From JBHELG01 sp046263195 (GTDB lineage Bacteria > Actinomycetota > Nitriliruptoria > Nitriliruptorales > JAHWKO01), in contig JBHELG010000021.1 of NCBI GenBank assembly GCA_046263195.1, positions 1 through 55,429 on the forward strand: DNA of 55,429 bases. Direction: 5' to 3'. A program made the position numbers and the translations under genes. Every line of letters begins with the position of its first letter. Positions within the stretch are counted from its first letter, which is position 1. The notes beneath the pieces were generated by a model that searched no databases, was not told the DNA's origin, and saw only the letters and a program-made list of their open reading frames with translations. Below, piece by piece: positions 1 to 10,416 of the stretch.

Positions 1-118
1 TACGACTGGGGGACGACGACCGAACACTGGGAGAGAAGGTCGCGCGACAGATCTATGTCAGGCGGGAACAGACATCTGAGGCCGCGCTGACGCCACGACT
101 CGCAAAGGAAGCCCGAAC
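1..118 (+). promoter_or_regulatory. Upstream region of the pyrophosphatase gene
   Basis: No gene is visible here. A purine-rich Shine-Dalgarno stretch (aaaggaag) ends about eight bases before the ATG at 119. A TATGTC hexamer near 54-59 could serve as a -10 box, but I see no convincing -35 partner, so the promoter position is uncertain. Confidence 0.35.
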
Positions 119-2617
<2,499 letters not shown>

Positions 2618-2750
2618 GGTCGAGTAGGACAGGTGGATTCCGCGTGCGTCGATCACGGCTGGCAGGTCCTGACTCAGCATCGGAATGGAAGTGGGAGCGG
2701 TCCTGGCCGGTGACAGAACGCACCCGCGCTCATGATGACCTGATGCGCCT

Positions 2751-3602
2751 GTGACCCGGCTGCGGCCGCTGCGACTGGCACGGGACGGGTTTCCACAACG
2801 TCCCGCGTACGACACCGCCGTGTCACGGGCGCTCATGCTGCGGGTGGCCGCCGGTGACGAACCGGAAACCTTTCGGCTCCACAGACCCGGCGCCACCCTC
2901 GCCTTCGGGCGCCGGGACGCCCGCGAGCCCGGTTACCGGGATGCAGTCGACGCCGCCGAGGCAGCGGGCTTCGCGGCGGTGCAGCGACTCGCGGGTGGCC
3001 GGGCAGCGGTCTTCCACCAGGACACGCTCGCGTTCTCCCATGAGGTCGCTGATCCTGAACCTCGGCGGGGCATCCACGAGAGGTTCTCCACGATCGCTGA
3101 CCTCATGGCCGTAGCCCTTCGCCGCCTCGGAGTGGACGCGCGCGTGGGGGAGGTCACCGGCGAATACTGCTCGGGCGCCTACAGCGTCAACGCCCGAGGC
3201 GTCCGCAAGATCGTTGGTGTGGGACAGCGACTCGCGTCCGGAGCGGCGCACATGGGCGGGGTCGTAGTGGCAGCTGGCAGCGCACGGATTCGCCACGTGC
3301 TCGTCCCCGTCTACTCGGCCCTGGAGATCCCCTGGGAGCCGGCCACGGTCGGCAGCGTCGAAGACGAGATCGGACCGACCACGGCGGATGCCGTTGCGGC
3401 CGCCATCATCGACGAACTCAGCGTGCGCTACGACCTCTCCGAGGTGCACCTCAACCGCGACACCTTGGAGCTGGCCGAGGCGCTCGAGGTCGACCACTGC
3501 GTGAACCGCATCGCGTCTCCGGCTTCTCATCGACTCGGCACCTACGCTCCCCACGCTCGAGGAGGGCGGGCACCGGACGCAGGCACGCGTCGGCGGGGGT
3601 GA
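2751..3602 (+). CDS. Lipoate-protein ligase A / octanoyltransferase family protein
   Basis: This 283-residue protein resembles the biotin/lipoate ligase fold enzymes (LplA, LipM) that attach lipoyl or octanoyl groups to carrier domains of 2-oxoacid dehydrogenases. Family signs are the N-terminal PRPGATLAFGRRD-like strand, the glycine-rich RLAGGRAAVFHQDTLAFS segment (residues about 80-98), and the KIVGVGQR stretch (about 150-157), whose lysine corresponds to the conserved catalytic/adenylate-binding lysine. The last ~35 residues are basic and low-complexity. The start at GTG 2751 is the only reasonable one in this frame, but no strong Shine-Dalgarno precedes it. Its stop overlaps the next start (GTGA at 3599-3602), so the two genes are probably translationally coupled. 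Whether it is a ligase, a transferase or a cofactor-binding relative is not decidable here. Confidence 0.8.
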   Translation: MTRLRPLRLARDGFPQRPAYDTAVSRALMLRVAAGDEPETFRLHRPGATLAFGRRDAREPGYRDAVDAAEAAGFAAVQRLAGGRAAVFHQDTLAFSHEVADPEPRRGIHERFSTIADLMAVALRRLGVDARVGEVTGEYCSGAYSVNARGVRKIVGVGQRLASGAAHMGGVVVAAGSARIRHVLVPVYSALEIPWEPATVGSVEDEIGPTTADAVAAAIIDELSVRYDLSEVHLNRDTLELAEALEVDHCVNRIASPASHRLGTYAPHARGGRAPDAGTRRRG

Positions 3603-4186
3603 GGTTGGGCGACTGGCGAGAGGATCCGGAGCTGCGCGAGCTCGGGCGCGAGTTGCGCGAGCGGCTGGGTGGGGAATTCCGGGGCGAAGCCGAGGAGAGC
3701 GAGCGGGCGGCGGCCGTCGCGGCGGCTCGCGCACGGACGCTCGCAGATCTCGCCGCGGCGCTGCGCAGTCGCGGCGACATGGTCGCCGTAGGCATGAGTC
3801 GAAAGTCGTTCACGGGCACGGTTGTCTACGTCGGCGGGGACTTCTTCACTCTCCGTACGCCTGGCGGCCTTGCGCACTGCAGCCTCGAGCGTCCCGTCAC
3901 GTTCCGAGTGGTGGGGCGCGGGTCAGGAGGCATCGGGCCCAGCCGGGGACCGGAGACCTTTCGGGCGCGACTGCTGGAACTCGAGTTGGACGGCCAGGAG
4001 GTGGAGCTTGGCGGCCTCCTCCTCGGGGATGTGCAGCGTGGGCGAATAGCGGTAGTCGGCCGAGACCACCTCATCATGCGGGCAGGCGATGGGGAGGAGT
4101 GGTACGTCTCCCTCATGTCCCTCGATTACGTTGCCTGCCATGATCCGGGACGCGCCGGAGGCGCGGGCGGGTGGGATGGAATCTGA
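3599..4186 (+). CDS. Conserved-looking protein of unknown function with two similar beta-rich halves
   Basis: I do not recognise this 195-residue protein. The first ~60 residues are charged and probably helical (RELGRELRERLGGEF, alanine/arginine runs). The rest is beta-rich and contains two similar stretches: GTVVYVGGDFFTLRT near residue 68 and GRIAVVGRDHLIMRA near residue 147, each with the pattern G-x-V/I-x-x-V/G-x-x-D-x-F/L-x-L/M-R. This suggests an internal duplication of a small barrel, perhaps SH3- or LSm-like; that is inference. The GTG start overlaps the TGA of the lipoate-ligase-like gene. The C-terminal tail is encoded by the first of two copies of a short hairpin repeat, so it may be a recent addition. 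Confidence 0.7.
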   Translation: MRLGDWREDPELRELGRELRERLGGEFRGEAEESERAAAVAAARARTLADLAAALRSRGDMVAVGMSRKSFTGTVVYVGGDFFTLRTPGGLAHCSLERPVTFRVVGRGSGGIGPSRGPETFRARLLELELDGQEVELGGLLLGDVQRGRIAVVGRDHLIMRAGDGEEWYVSLMSLDYVACHDPGRAGGAGGWDGI

Positions 4187-4201
4187 CGCGCCGGAGGCGC
4201 G
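4150..4201 (+). repeat. Two copies of a 16-bp hairpin-forming repeat
   Basis: The 16-mer ACGCGCCGGAGGCGCG occurs at 4150-4165 and again at 4186-4201, exactly 36 bp apart. Each copy folds on itself (GCGCC/GGCGC around a short loop). The first lies inside the last codons of the preceding gene and the second starts at its stop codon. There is no T-run, so this is not a classic terminator. Confidence 0.6.
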
Positions 4202-4385
4202 AGTGCGAAGGACGAAACCAGGCTTTTAGGCCGGCCCTCCAGTCGCCACAGCGGTCCTCACAAGCGGGGGACCCTCCGGCACGCCCCGGACCAGGGAGCC
4301 CGGCGCCAGATTGAGGTTCCCTGAGGCTCGGGCCTGCTCCATCTGATTAGGCCGTGTGCCACCTTCCGTCTCAACCCCCGTAGTG
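4202..4385 (+). other. Intergenic stretch without a recognisable gene
   Basis: I see no credible reading frame here. A degenerate piece of the window-wide AGCGGTC repeat family (cagcggtcct) occurs near 4249. The region leads into the promoter of the helix-turn-helix gene. Confidence 0.3.
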
Positions 4386-4423
4386 CTAGAATGGCGCTAT
4401 AACACGTTCGACCTTATAAGGTC
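4383..4423 (+). promoter_or_regulatory. Extended -10 promoter and 14-bp palindromic operator upstream of the HTH gene
   Basis: The sequence TGC-TAGAAT (4383-4391) is a good extended -10 element. A perfect 14-bp palindrome, GACCTTATAAGGTC, occupies 4410-4423, just downstream of the expected transcription start in a locally AT-rich patch. A repressor bound there would block transcription. The encoded HTH protein is the obvious candidate for autoregulation, which is inference. Confidence 0.55.
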
Positions 4424-4504
4424 ATCCTACCGGGCATCATAGAGCTGGCGGTCGTCACGGCCGGCGAAGTGCGAGGTGGGGTGAGGAACCTGGAGGCGGA
4501 AAGC

Positions 4505-4735
4505 ATGGCGCCTGACGACTATCCACCGGTGCTCGACGCGGCACTTGTCGCCGAACTACTCGGCATGAACATCGACACGGTGCGTCGCCTCTCCCGGGAA
4601 GGCGTGCTACCGGCTCACCGCGTTCCGGGCGGCAGGACCTTCAAGTATCTGAAGGACGAGCTCCTCGAATGGCTGCGGGCGCAACCTGCGAACAATCCGG
4701 GGGAAGAAATACTCGAGGAGGACACGCGCGCCTGA
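4505..4735 (+). CDS. Small excisionase/MerR-type helix-turn-helix DNA-binding protein
   Basis: A 76-residue protein made of one winged helix-turn-helix unit of the excisionase/MerR-like (HTH_17) kind. The pattern is VAELLGMNIDTVRRLSREG (turn and recognition helix, residues about 18-36), then LPAHRVPGG-x-FKYLKDELLEWL (wing and final helix), and an acidic tail. An in-frame GTG at 4469 exists, but the ATG at 4505 has a Shine-Dalgarno (ggagg) eight bases upstream and starts where the fold starts, so I prefer it. BldC of Streptomyces is a known protein of similar size and fold, but I cannot claim orthology. The gene lies directly upstream of the Tad pilus operon, separated by the repeat cluster, so it may control that operon, itself, or both. 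Confidence 0.8.
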   Translation: MAPDDYPPVLDAALVAELLGMNIDTVRRLSREGVLPAHRVPGGRTFKYLKDELLEWLRAQPANNPGEEILEEDTRA

Positions 4736-4889
4736 CGCGCAACGCTCAGACCAGTTTGTCCGGCTACTGCTAGCTTCCGGCGCTTTCGTACCGCTCGGTA
4801 CGAGTAGGGGCCACTTGGGCGACGGAGGCGGGGGACTGATTGGGTGGTCTCGGGTTTCGGGAAGCCGGGGAAACGGGCGTTGTTTTGCC

Positions 4890-5024
4890 GGGAGGTCGGA
4901 GTAGCGGTCTTGGGCCAGCAGACGGTGGTGGGAGCAGGGGGACTGATCTTGGTGGGAAGCCGGAGTAGCGGTCTTGGCTCTTCCCGGGAGGTGGGAGTAG
5001 CGGTCTTGGGCCTGCAAGACCGCG
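4890..5024 (+). repeat. Cluster of three AGCGGTCTTGG repeat units
   Basis: Three units of about 27 bp occur in the same orientation, each containing GGAGTAGCGGTCTTGG (cores at 4903-4913, 4967-4977 and 4999-5009). The third continues into a perfect 9-bp hairpin: GCGGTCTTG (5000-5008), loop GGCCTG, CAAGACCGC (5015-5023). The spacer text GGGGGACTGAT also recurs (near 4829 and 4937). The cluster fills most of the gap between the HTH gene and the pilus operon and belongs to the dispersed family described under findings. Confidence 0.75.
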
Positions 5025-5048
5025 GCGGCGGCGGGGGAGGCTAGAAGC

Positions 5049-5774
5049 GTGTCCACCACCAGCTCGAGGGTCGCCCATGCCCAAGCGCTGCCCTCTGAGT
5101 CGAAGTCCCCGAGACGGGGCATCCTCCACCAGCTTTCTCTCGGGCATTGGCTCATGATCGTCGCAGGCTTGCTTGCTGCACTCGTCAACTTCACGGTGCT
5201 GCGAGCAAGCGAGAACAGCGCGCGGGTTGCTGTCGCGAGCGGCGACATCAGGCCTGGTGAGAAAGTCCGCCCGGACTCTTTTCGCCTCACGAAGGTCCAT
5301 GCTGGCAACGAGATACTTGGGCCGTTTCTCACGCAGGAAGAACTCGAAGACGTGGGCGGTCGTGTGGCCATCAGGCCTATCGCGGCAGGGGCGTTCATTA
5401 CCGAGGGTGACCTCAGTGGCCGTGGAACCGAGAGCGGCCTGCGGTGGATGAGCATTCCCGTCGAGCCTGCGCACGCCGCTGGCGGGGCGCTCACCGTGGG
5501 CGACCGTGTCGACGTCGTGCAAGTCGTGGACGGCAAGGTTCAGCTCATTGCCGCGGGGGCCGAGGTGGTTGCGGCGGGAAAACCCGCCGACGATGGATTT
5601 GGTGGTCTCTCCCAGTACAGCGTCACCTTGGCGGTCGACGTTCCTACCATGTTGCGGCTAGCTGCGGGCCTCCACGGCGACTCGCTCGAGATCGTACGTT
5701 CCACCGGAGCCGAGGCCCCAGTGCTCGTGCCCAGCCAGTCGTCCGGTCCGTCACAAGCTGCCCCTGGGGACTGA
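5049..5774 (+). CDS. cpaB: Flp pilus assembly protein CpaB/RcpC (SAF domain)
   Basis: This 241-residue protein is the CpaB/RcpC component of a Tad (tight adherence) pilus apparatus. It has one N-terminal membrane segment (residues about 34-50), then a SAF domain (ARVAVASGDIRPGEKVRPD, about 59-77) and a second beta domain (LRWMSIPVEPAHAAGGALTVGDRVDVV, described in parts), as in the family. In diderms this protein acts near the secretin; in this secretin-free context it probably works on the outer face of the cytoplasmic membrane. The GTG start at 5049 has a strong Shine-Dalgarno (ggggagg) and the upstream frame is repeat DNA. It is the first gene of the nine-gene pilus operon, with three bases to the next start. 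Confidence 0.88.
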   Translation: MSTTSSRVAHAQALPSESKSPRRGILHQLSLGHWLMIVAGLLAALVNFTVLRASENSARVAVASGDIRPGEKVRPDSFRLTKVHAGNEILGPFLTQEELEDVGGRVAIRPIAAGAFITEGDLSGRGTESGLRWMSIPVEPAHAAGGALTVGDRVDVVQVVDGKVQLIAAGAEVVAAGKPADDGFGGLSQYSVTLAVDVPTMLRLAAGLHGDSLEIVRSTGAEAPVLVPSQSSGPSQAAPGD

Positions 5775-5777
5775 GCG

Positions 5778-7037
5778 GTGCTCGAGCCGGAAATCTCGAT
5801 TGTCGTCTCACCACGCGACTGGGCCGAGCAGCTACACCGATTCGTCGCTGACCACGGGGGGGCCCTTGTCCGGGCACGTGTGCTTGACGCTCGCGAAGCG
5901 CTCGAGGACTCCTACACCGTGCTCGTCGCTGAGGACCTGACGTCCTTCCTCACGCCGCGACTCGTCGACGAGCTGCATCGACGGGATCGCCGCGTGCTGG
6001 GCGTCTACGACCCCGACGAGCCCTGGGGTCGGGACCGTCTCGCCGAGCTCGGCGTGGACGAGACGGCACCTTTGACCACTCCTGCTGAGGATCTCGTCCG
6101 CATCATCGCCGCTCTCGCATCGACTGCGCAGCTGGACCGCGAGCTGTCGGCGCTGGTAGACGATTCCAGGCCGCGGCTGAAGGCCTCCCCGGAGCTCGAA
6201 GCTGAGACCGACACTCCCCTCGCCGTCGTCACCGCAGTGGGTGGTCCATCAGGAGGCGTCGGTGGAACCGAGGTGGCCATAGGGCTCGCTGCCGAACTCG
6301 GCCGTCGCGATCATCGCTGTGTGCTCGTGGACGGTGACGAGGTCGCCCCCAGCATCGCACAACGGCTCGGGCTACCACTCCACCCCAACCTTCGCACCGC
6401 CATAGATGTCGTGGAGCACCGGAGCGGGGGGCTTCTCGACACCCTCACCGATCTCGCCGGGGCTGGTACTCAGGTGCTGTGCGGGTTGCCCAACCCCCGG
6501 GATTGGCCCGAGGTCCGTCCGGGCGAACTACTTGCCGTGGTGGAGGAGCTGTCGATCCGTTTCGAGCACCTCGTCATCAATACGAGCCATGCGATCGAAG
6601 ACCTGTCCGGACTCGGGAACCCGCCACGGTTTGGGCTTACACGTGCCCTGCTCGCCTGCGCCGATCAGATCGTGGCGGTGGGTGCTCCGACGCCCGTGGG
6701 TCTGACTCGGCTACTCGACTGGATCGCTGATCTGCGCGCTCTAGCGCCGCGGACGCCTCTTCACGTGGCCCTCAACAAGGCACCCGACGACGGGTTCAAG
6801 CGGAGGGAGCTCAACCACGAAATCTGCCGCACCGTCCCGGTTTCAGCTGTCCACTTTCTCCCATCCGACGAGAAGGTGGAGCAAGCGGCATGGGACGGGA
6901 CGCTCCCAGCCTCGGGGGGTTTCACTCGCTCCCTCCTCGGGCTTGCCGACTCGGTGGCACCGAGCCTTTCGGCCTCGCGCCGCGCTCGACGTCTCTCCCT
7001 GGGTGGAGTGATTCGCATGCGACGGAGCAAAGCATGA
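5778..7037 (+). CDS. tadZ: TadZ/CpaE-like pilus-localisation ATPase relative with a degenerate P-loop
   Basis: A 419-residue MinD/ParA-family protein of the TadZ/CpaE type, with an N-terminal receiver-like region (residues 1-115) followed by the SIMIBI ATPase domain. In Tad systems it marks the cell position where the pilus machine assembles. The P-loop region reads VGGPSGGVGGTEVAIGL (about 154-170): both lysines of the usual KGGVGKT are absent (S and G instead), so ATP hydrolysis is doubtful. Later elements such as VLVDGDEVAPSIAQRLGL fit the family. The GTG start lies four bases after the cpaB stop, and the TGA overlaps the tadA ATG. Confidence 0.85.
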   Translation: MLEPEISIVVSPRDWAEQLHRFVADHGGALVRARVLDAREALEDSYTVLVAEDLTSFLTPRLVDELHRRDRRVLGVYDPDEPWGRDRLAELGVDETAPLTTPAEDLVRIIAALASTAQLDRELSALVDDSRPRLKASPELEAETDTPLAVVTAVGGPSGGVGGTEVAIGLAAELGRRDHRCVLVDGDEVAPSIAQRLGLPLHPNLRTAIDVVEHRSGGLLDTLTDLAGAGTQVLCGLPNPRDWPEVRPGELLAVVEELSIRFEHLVINTSHAIEDLSGLGNPPRFGLTRALLACADQIVAVGAPTPVGLTRLLDWIADLRALAPRTPLHVALNKAPDDGFKRRELNHEICRTVPVSAVHFLPSDEKVEQAAWDGTLPASGGFTRSLLGLADSVAPSLSASRRARRLSLGGVIRMRRSKA

Positions 7038-8317
7038 TGGGCGCTGCGAACGCCTACGAGGAGATCCGCTCTGGCGTCCTCGCTCACCTCGAACGCGCGA
7101 AACTCGATCCTAAGACGAACCTGGAAGGTGTCAGACAGGCCGTCGTCGACACAGTCGAGGGTTATCAGGTCCGGGCGCACCTGGGAGAGGGTCGCGCCCT
7201 GCGAGACCCGAAAGACATGGTGGGCCGAGTTCTGACTTCAATCACTGGCTTCGGCCCGCTGACGGAACTGCTGACCAGGCCCGACATCGAGGAGGTGTTC
7301 ATCGAAGGATCCCGTGTCTCCTATCTGGACGCCATGGGTCATCTCCAGGGCCTCTCGGTACCCACCAGCGAGGCTGAGAACCGGCAGATCATCGACCGCC
7401 TGCTCGCCACCACGCAGCGTCACCTCGACGCTCAGAACCCCATCGTCCAGGCTCGGGTGTTGGACGGCAAGGCTCGCCTCAGTGCCGCCATCCCTCCTGT
7501 GGCGGACCATCTGTCGGCGACGATCCGCCGACACATCCTGCGTAAGGAGTCGATCCACTCTCTGGTGGAGCGGGGGTCTCTCACGCCTGCCGCTGCTTCC
7601 TTCTTGTGGGCGACTATGCAGACCACGACGAGCACCGTGGTGGCTGGCCCCCCGGGTGCGGGTAAGACCTCGCTGCTCGCGGCCCTCATCTCGGCGGTGC
7701 CGACCAATCACTGCATCCGTTGCTGTGAGGAGATCCGAGAGCTTTCCATCCCGATCACACACGGCGCCTACTACGAGGCACGCCCGCCTGCGCTCGATGG
7801 GTCGGGAGAGATCCCGTTGCGAGAGCTCGTCAAATTCATCCTCGCGATGCGACCCGACCGCATCGTCGTAGGCGAGGTTCGCGGCGCCGAGGCTTTCGAG
7901 CTCACCCGTGCTGTGAACGCCGGCTGTGGGTTCGCCTGCACGGTCCATGCCAACTCGGCTCGCGAGGCGCTCAATGCCCTCGTCAACGCAGCCATCATGG
8001 CTGGCGAGAACGTCACCGAGCAGATCGTCCGCAAGGTGTTCAGCGCGGCGATCGACTTCGTCGTGTACTGCGATCGCGATGACATCAATCGCGACGACAC
8101 GACGGCAGGCATCCGCCGGCAGGTCATGGAGATCCTCGCGGTCGTGCCGACTCTCAATGGGGACTTCTCGGCTGAGCCGATCTTCGTGCGCGAGGAGCTC
8201 GGCAAGCCGCTCGTATGGACGGGTGCGGTGCCTCCCAATGCGGAGCTGATCGAGCGAGCCCTGCCCGAAGGGATCACCCTGCGTGCAATCCTCGAACGCA
8301 GGAGCCTTCCGCTGTGA
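7034..8317 (+). CDS. tadA: Tad pilus assembly ATPase TadA/CpaF
   Basis: The secretion ATPase that powers pilin polymerisation at the cytoplasmic face, 427 residues from ATG 7034. It shows the CpaF features: an N-terminal helical domain, Walker A AGPPGAGKTSLLAAL (near residue 205), the acidic CCEEIREL, and RPDRIVVGEVRGAEAF followed by the histidine-containing TVHANSAREALNAL. The frame is open upstream inside tadZ, but the ATG overlaps the tadZ stop (ATGA) and has ggag seven bases before it, so the shorter start is chosen; an ATG three bases later is equally possible. It ends in a GTGA overlap with tadB. Confidence 0.95.
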   Translation: MMGAANAYEEIRSGVLAHLERAKLDPKTNLEGVRQAVVDTVEGYQVRAHLGEGRALRDPKDMVGRVLTSITGFGPLTELLTRPDIEEVFIEGSRVSYLDAMGHLQGLSVPTSEAENRQIIDRLLATTQRHLDAQNPIVQARVLDGKARLSAAIPPVADHLSATIRRHILRKESIHSLVERGSLTPAAASFLWATMQTTTSTVVAGPPGAGKTSLLAALISAVPTNHCIRCCEEIRELSIPITHGAYYEARPPALDGSGEIPLRELVKFILAMRPDRIVVGEVRGAEAFELTRAVNAGCGFACTVHANSAREALNALVNAAIMAGENVTEQIVRKVFSAAIDFVVYCDRDDINRDDTTAGIRRQVMEILAVVPTLNGDFSAEPIFVREELGKPLVWTGAVPPNAELIERALPEGITLRAILERRSLPL

Positions 8318-9210
8318 GCCTGCTAGCCGGCTTGCTGACCGGAGCCTTCGTCTACTTCCTCGTCGGTGCGGTCATCGGCAACCTGCCCACGCTCGCTCAC
8401 AAGAGGGGGCGACCTGCCCCACAGATCAGTCAGCGACAGCTATGGCTCATCCAGGCGGGTGCGGAGTTGACGCCGCGGCAGTTCATCGTCGGCTCGACGT
8501 TCGCCGGACTCCTTGCCTTTTCAGTGCTCGTGGCGGTCATTCAGCTGCCTGCGGTGGCCATAGTTCCGGCGATCATCGTCGCGCTGCTGCCGCGCCTGTA
8601 CTTTGCCCGTCGTCGGGCGGCACGACTGCGCGAAGTCCAGGAAGCATGGCCGGAAGGAATCCGGGATCTCCTCACGGGCATCTCGGCGGGTCTATCACTC
8701 AACCAGGCGATCACTGCTCTCGCCACAGCCGGTCCCGAGCCCCTGCAACGGGCCTTTGCCCGCTACCCGCTTCTGGCGCGCATGCTCGGGGTCGTGCCGG
8801 CGCTCGAGGTGATCAAGGAGGAACTCGCCGACCCCACCTCCGACCGCGTCATCGAGGTACTCATCCTCGCCCACGAGCGGGGCGGGCACATCTTGTCGGA
8901 CATCCTGCGTGACCTTGCCGACGCGACGACCAAGGACGTACAGGCCTACGAGCAGATAGCCACCGATGCCCTCGAGCAGAAGCTGAACGCCCGTGCCGTC
9001 TTCGCCCTGCCGTGGCTCGTGCTCGTTGTCCTGACCTTCCAGGAGGATTTCCGCCAGTTCTATGCCTCTGAAGCCGGGCTGGCCGTCGTGCTCGTGGGGG
9101 CGGGGCTGAGCCTGCTCGGGATGTGGATCGTCGGTCGTCTGTCTCGCGACCCTGTGGAGGACAGGGTCTTTGGTGCAGCCGCCCCCTGGTCGGAGAAGGA
9201 GGGGAGATGA
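8314..9210 (+). CDS. tadB: Tad pilus inner-membrane platform protein TadB
   Basis: A 298-residue type II secretion F-domain protein. Two hydrophobic segments lie near the N terminus (LLTGAFVYFLVGAVIG and the FSVLVAVIQLPAVAIV region). A cytoplasmic helical domain follows (EGIRDLLTGISAGLSLNQAI, ERGGHILSDILRDLA), and two C-terminal segments close the protein (VFALPWLVLVVL, LAVVLVGAGLSLLGMWIV). With TadC it forms the platform driven by TadA. The GTG at 8314 overlaps the tadA TGA and has a ggag at proper distance; longer starts would run through tadA. The stop overlaps the tadC ATG. Confidence 0.9.
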   Translation: MSLLAGLLTGAFVYFLVGAVIGNLPTLAHKRGRPAPQISQRQLWLIQAGAELTPRQFIVGSTFAGLLAFSVLVAVIQLPAVAIVPAIIVALLPRLYFARRRAARLREVQEAWPEGIRDLLTGISAGLSLNQAITALATAGPEPLQRAFARYPLLARMLGVVPALEVIKEELADPTSDRVIEVLILAHERGGHILSDILRDLADATTKDVQAYEQIATDALEQKLNARAVFALPWLVLVVLTFQEDFRQFYASEAGLAVVLVGAGLSLLGMWIVGRLSRDPVEDRVFGAAAPWSEKEGR

Positions 9211-10172
9211 CGTCCCCGCTCGGGTTGGCAGCCCTCGCCTCGATCCTCACCGGAGTGGCTGCTGCGCTCCTCACTGGTCTGCTCGTGTCCCCGACGCGGA
9301 GTCTCGCATCGCGGGTGCGTCCTTACACGATCGCCAGCCGCACGAGCCTGGGTCGCAGCGCCGACGTGCTCGCAGTCGCCCGTCCGAGCCCTCTCCTGGC
9401 TTCAGGCACGTTGCGAAGGTTGTTCGGGCCGCCTCTTGACGCGCTGGCCGCAAGACTGGGCCGTCTCGTTGACACTGCCAGCGACGAGCGCTTGCTCCTC
9501 AGGCTCCGCCAGGCCGGCATGCTTCTCGACCTCCCCGAGCAGCGGCGGGTACAGGAGTATCGCGTCCGCCAGCTCGCCAGGGGCGTCGGTGGCGGTGTTC
9601 TCGGGGTCCTTGCGAGCCTGCTCGCGGGCGCGAATACCGGGGTTGTGCTGGTGGTCGCTTTCGTGGGCTTCGGGGGTGGGGTCGCCCACTGGCGGGCGAC
9701 GATCGACCGTTGCATCGAGGAGCGGCGCACGCGAATGCGAATCGAGCTCTACACGGTCAACCACCTGCTTGCCATGCACGTGAAGGTTGGGGGTGGGGTC
9801 GTGCAAGCAGTACAGCGCGTGGTCCAGCGCGGAAGCGGTGAGATCGTCGATGAACTCGGCGCGGCTCTCGTCGCCCACGAGACTGGTCTGCGCGCCGCAG
9901 AGGCCTTTCAGCGCCTGATCCGCGTGACGCCGGAACCGAATGCCGCCCGCACCTACAGGCTGCTCGCCACGGGTGCCGAGTGGGGTGCCGACCTCGCGGA
10001 GGGGCTGCTGTCGCTCGCCGAGGACATCCGAGAAGGGCGCCGTGAGGCCCTCCGCCGCACAGCGACCAAGCGTCGGGCCGCCATGCTCATTCCCATCATC
10101 GCCGTTCTCGCACCGGTCATGCTGCTGTTCATCGTCGCGCCGCTGCCGTCGTTGTTGTTCCAGCTGCGTTGA
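9207..10172 (+). CDS. tadC: Tad pilus inner-membrane platform protein TadC
   Basis: The second platform protein, 321 residues, with the T2SSF arrangement: an N-terminal segment (LAALASILTGVAAALLTGLLV), a pair in the middle (LGVLASLLAGANTGVVLVVAFV), a cytoplasmic helical bundle (LAMHVKVGGGVVQAVQRVVQRG; GAEWGADLAEGLLSLAEDI) and a C-terminal segment (MLIPIIAVLAPVMLLFIV). A very strong Shine-Dalgarno (aaggagggg) precedes the ATG, which overlaps the tadB stop. A 29-bp gap separates it from the pilin gene. Confidence 0.9.
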   Translation: MTSPLGLAALASILTGVAAALLTGLLVSPTRSLASRVRPYTIASRTSLGRSADVLAVARPSPLLASGTLRRLFGPPLDALAARLGRLVDTASDERLLLRLRQAGMLLDLPEQRRVQEYRVRQLARGVGGGVLGVLASLLAGANTGVVLVVAFVGFGGGVAHWRATIDRCIEERRTRMRIELYTVNHLLAMHVKVGGGVVQAVQRVVQRGSGEIVDELGAALVAHETGLRAAEAFQRLIRVTPEPNAARTYRLLATGAEWGADLAEGLLSLAEDIREGRREALRRTATKRRAAMLIPIIAVLAPVMLLFIVAPLPSLLFQLR

Positions 10173-10201
10173 CTCCAACCGACCCAGAAGGAAGAGAGGA
10201 C

Positions 10202-10405
10202 ATGCAAGAATTCCAGGAACTCATCGTGAGGCTGATGCTCACCCTGCAGCAGTGGCGGGCACGGGAAGAAGGCTTCAGCACGGCTGAGCTGCTGGGCAAC
10301 GCCGCGCTCGGCATCATCGCGCTCGTTGCCATCTGGGGTCTGTTGAAGGTTCTCGGCCAGGACGTGGTCGAGTTCATCAAAGATCAGATCTTCAGCGGCA
10401 ACTGA
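10202..10405 (+). CDS. flp: Flp-type major pilin candidate
   Basis: A 67-residue protein with a type IV-like prepilin signature: a 24-residue charged leader ending in REEG, then FSTAELLGNAALGIIALVAI, giving Phe at +1 and Glu at +5 and a hydrophobic helix. Cleavage after Gly24 would give a mature 43-residue pilin, very small but in the range of Flp pilins. It follows tadC, where flp-like genes are often found in actinobacterial Tad loci. The ATG at 10202 has a strong purine-rich Shine-Dalgarno (aaggaagagagga); an upstream GTG in tadC is unlikely. No prepilin peptidase (TadV) gene is present in the window. Confidence 0.8.
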   Translation: MQEFQELIVRLMLTLQQWRAREEGFSTAELLGNAALGIIALVAIWGLLKVLGQDVVEFIKDQIFSGN

Positions 10406-10416
10406 CGAGACCCGGC

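Noticed and set aside
4890..5024. CRISPR array
   Set aside because: Only three imperfect units with unequal spacing, palindromic cores repeated elsewhere between genes, and no cas genes.
6890..7033. N-terminal extension of TadA
   Set aside because: It would overlap tadZ by 148 bp; the ATG at 7034 has a ribosome site and matches the family start.
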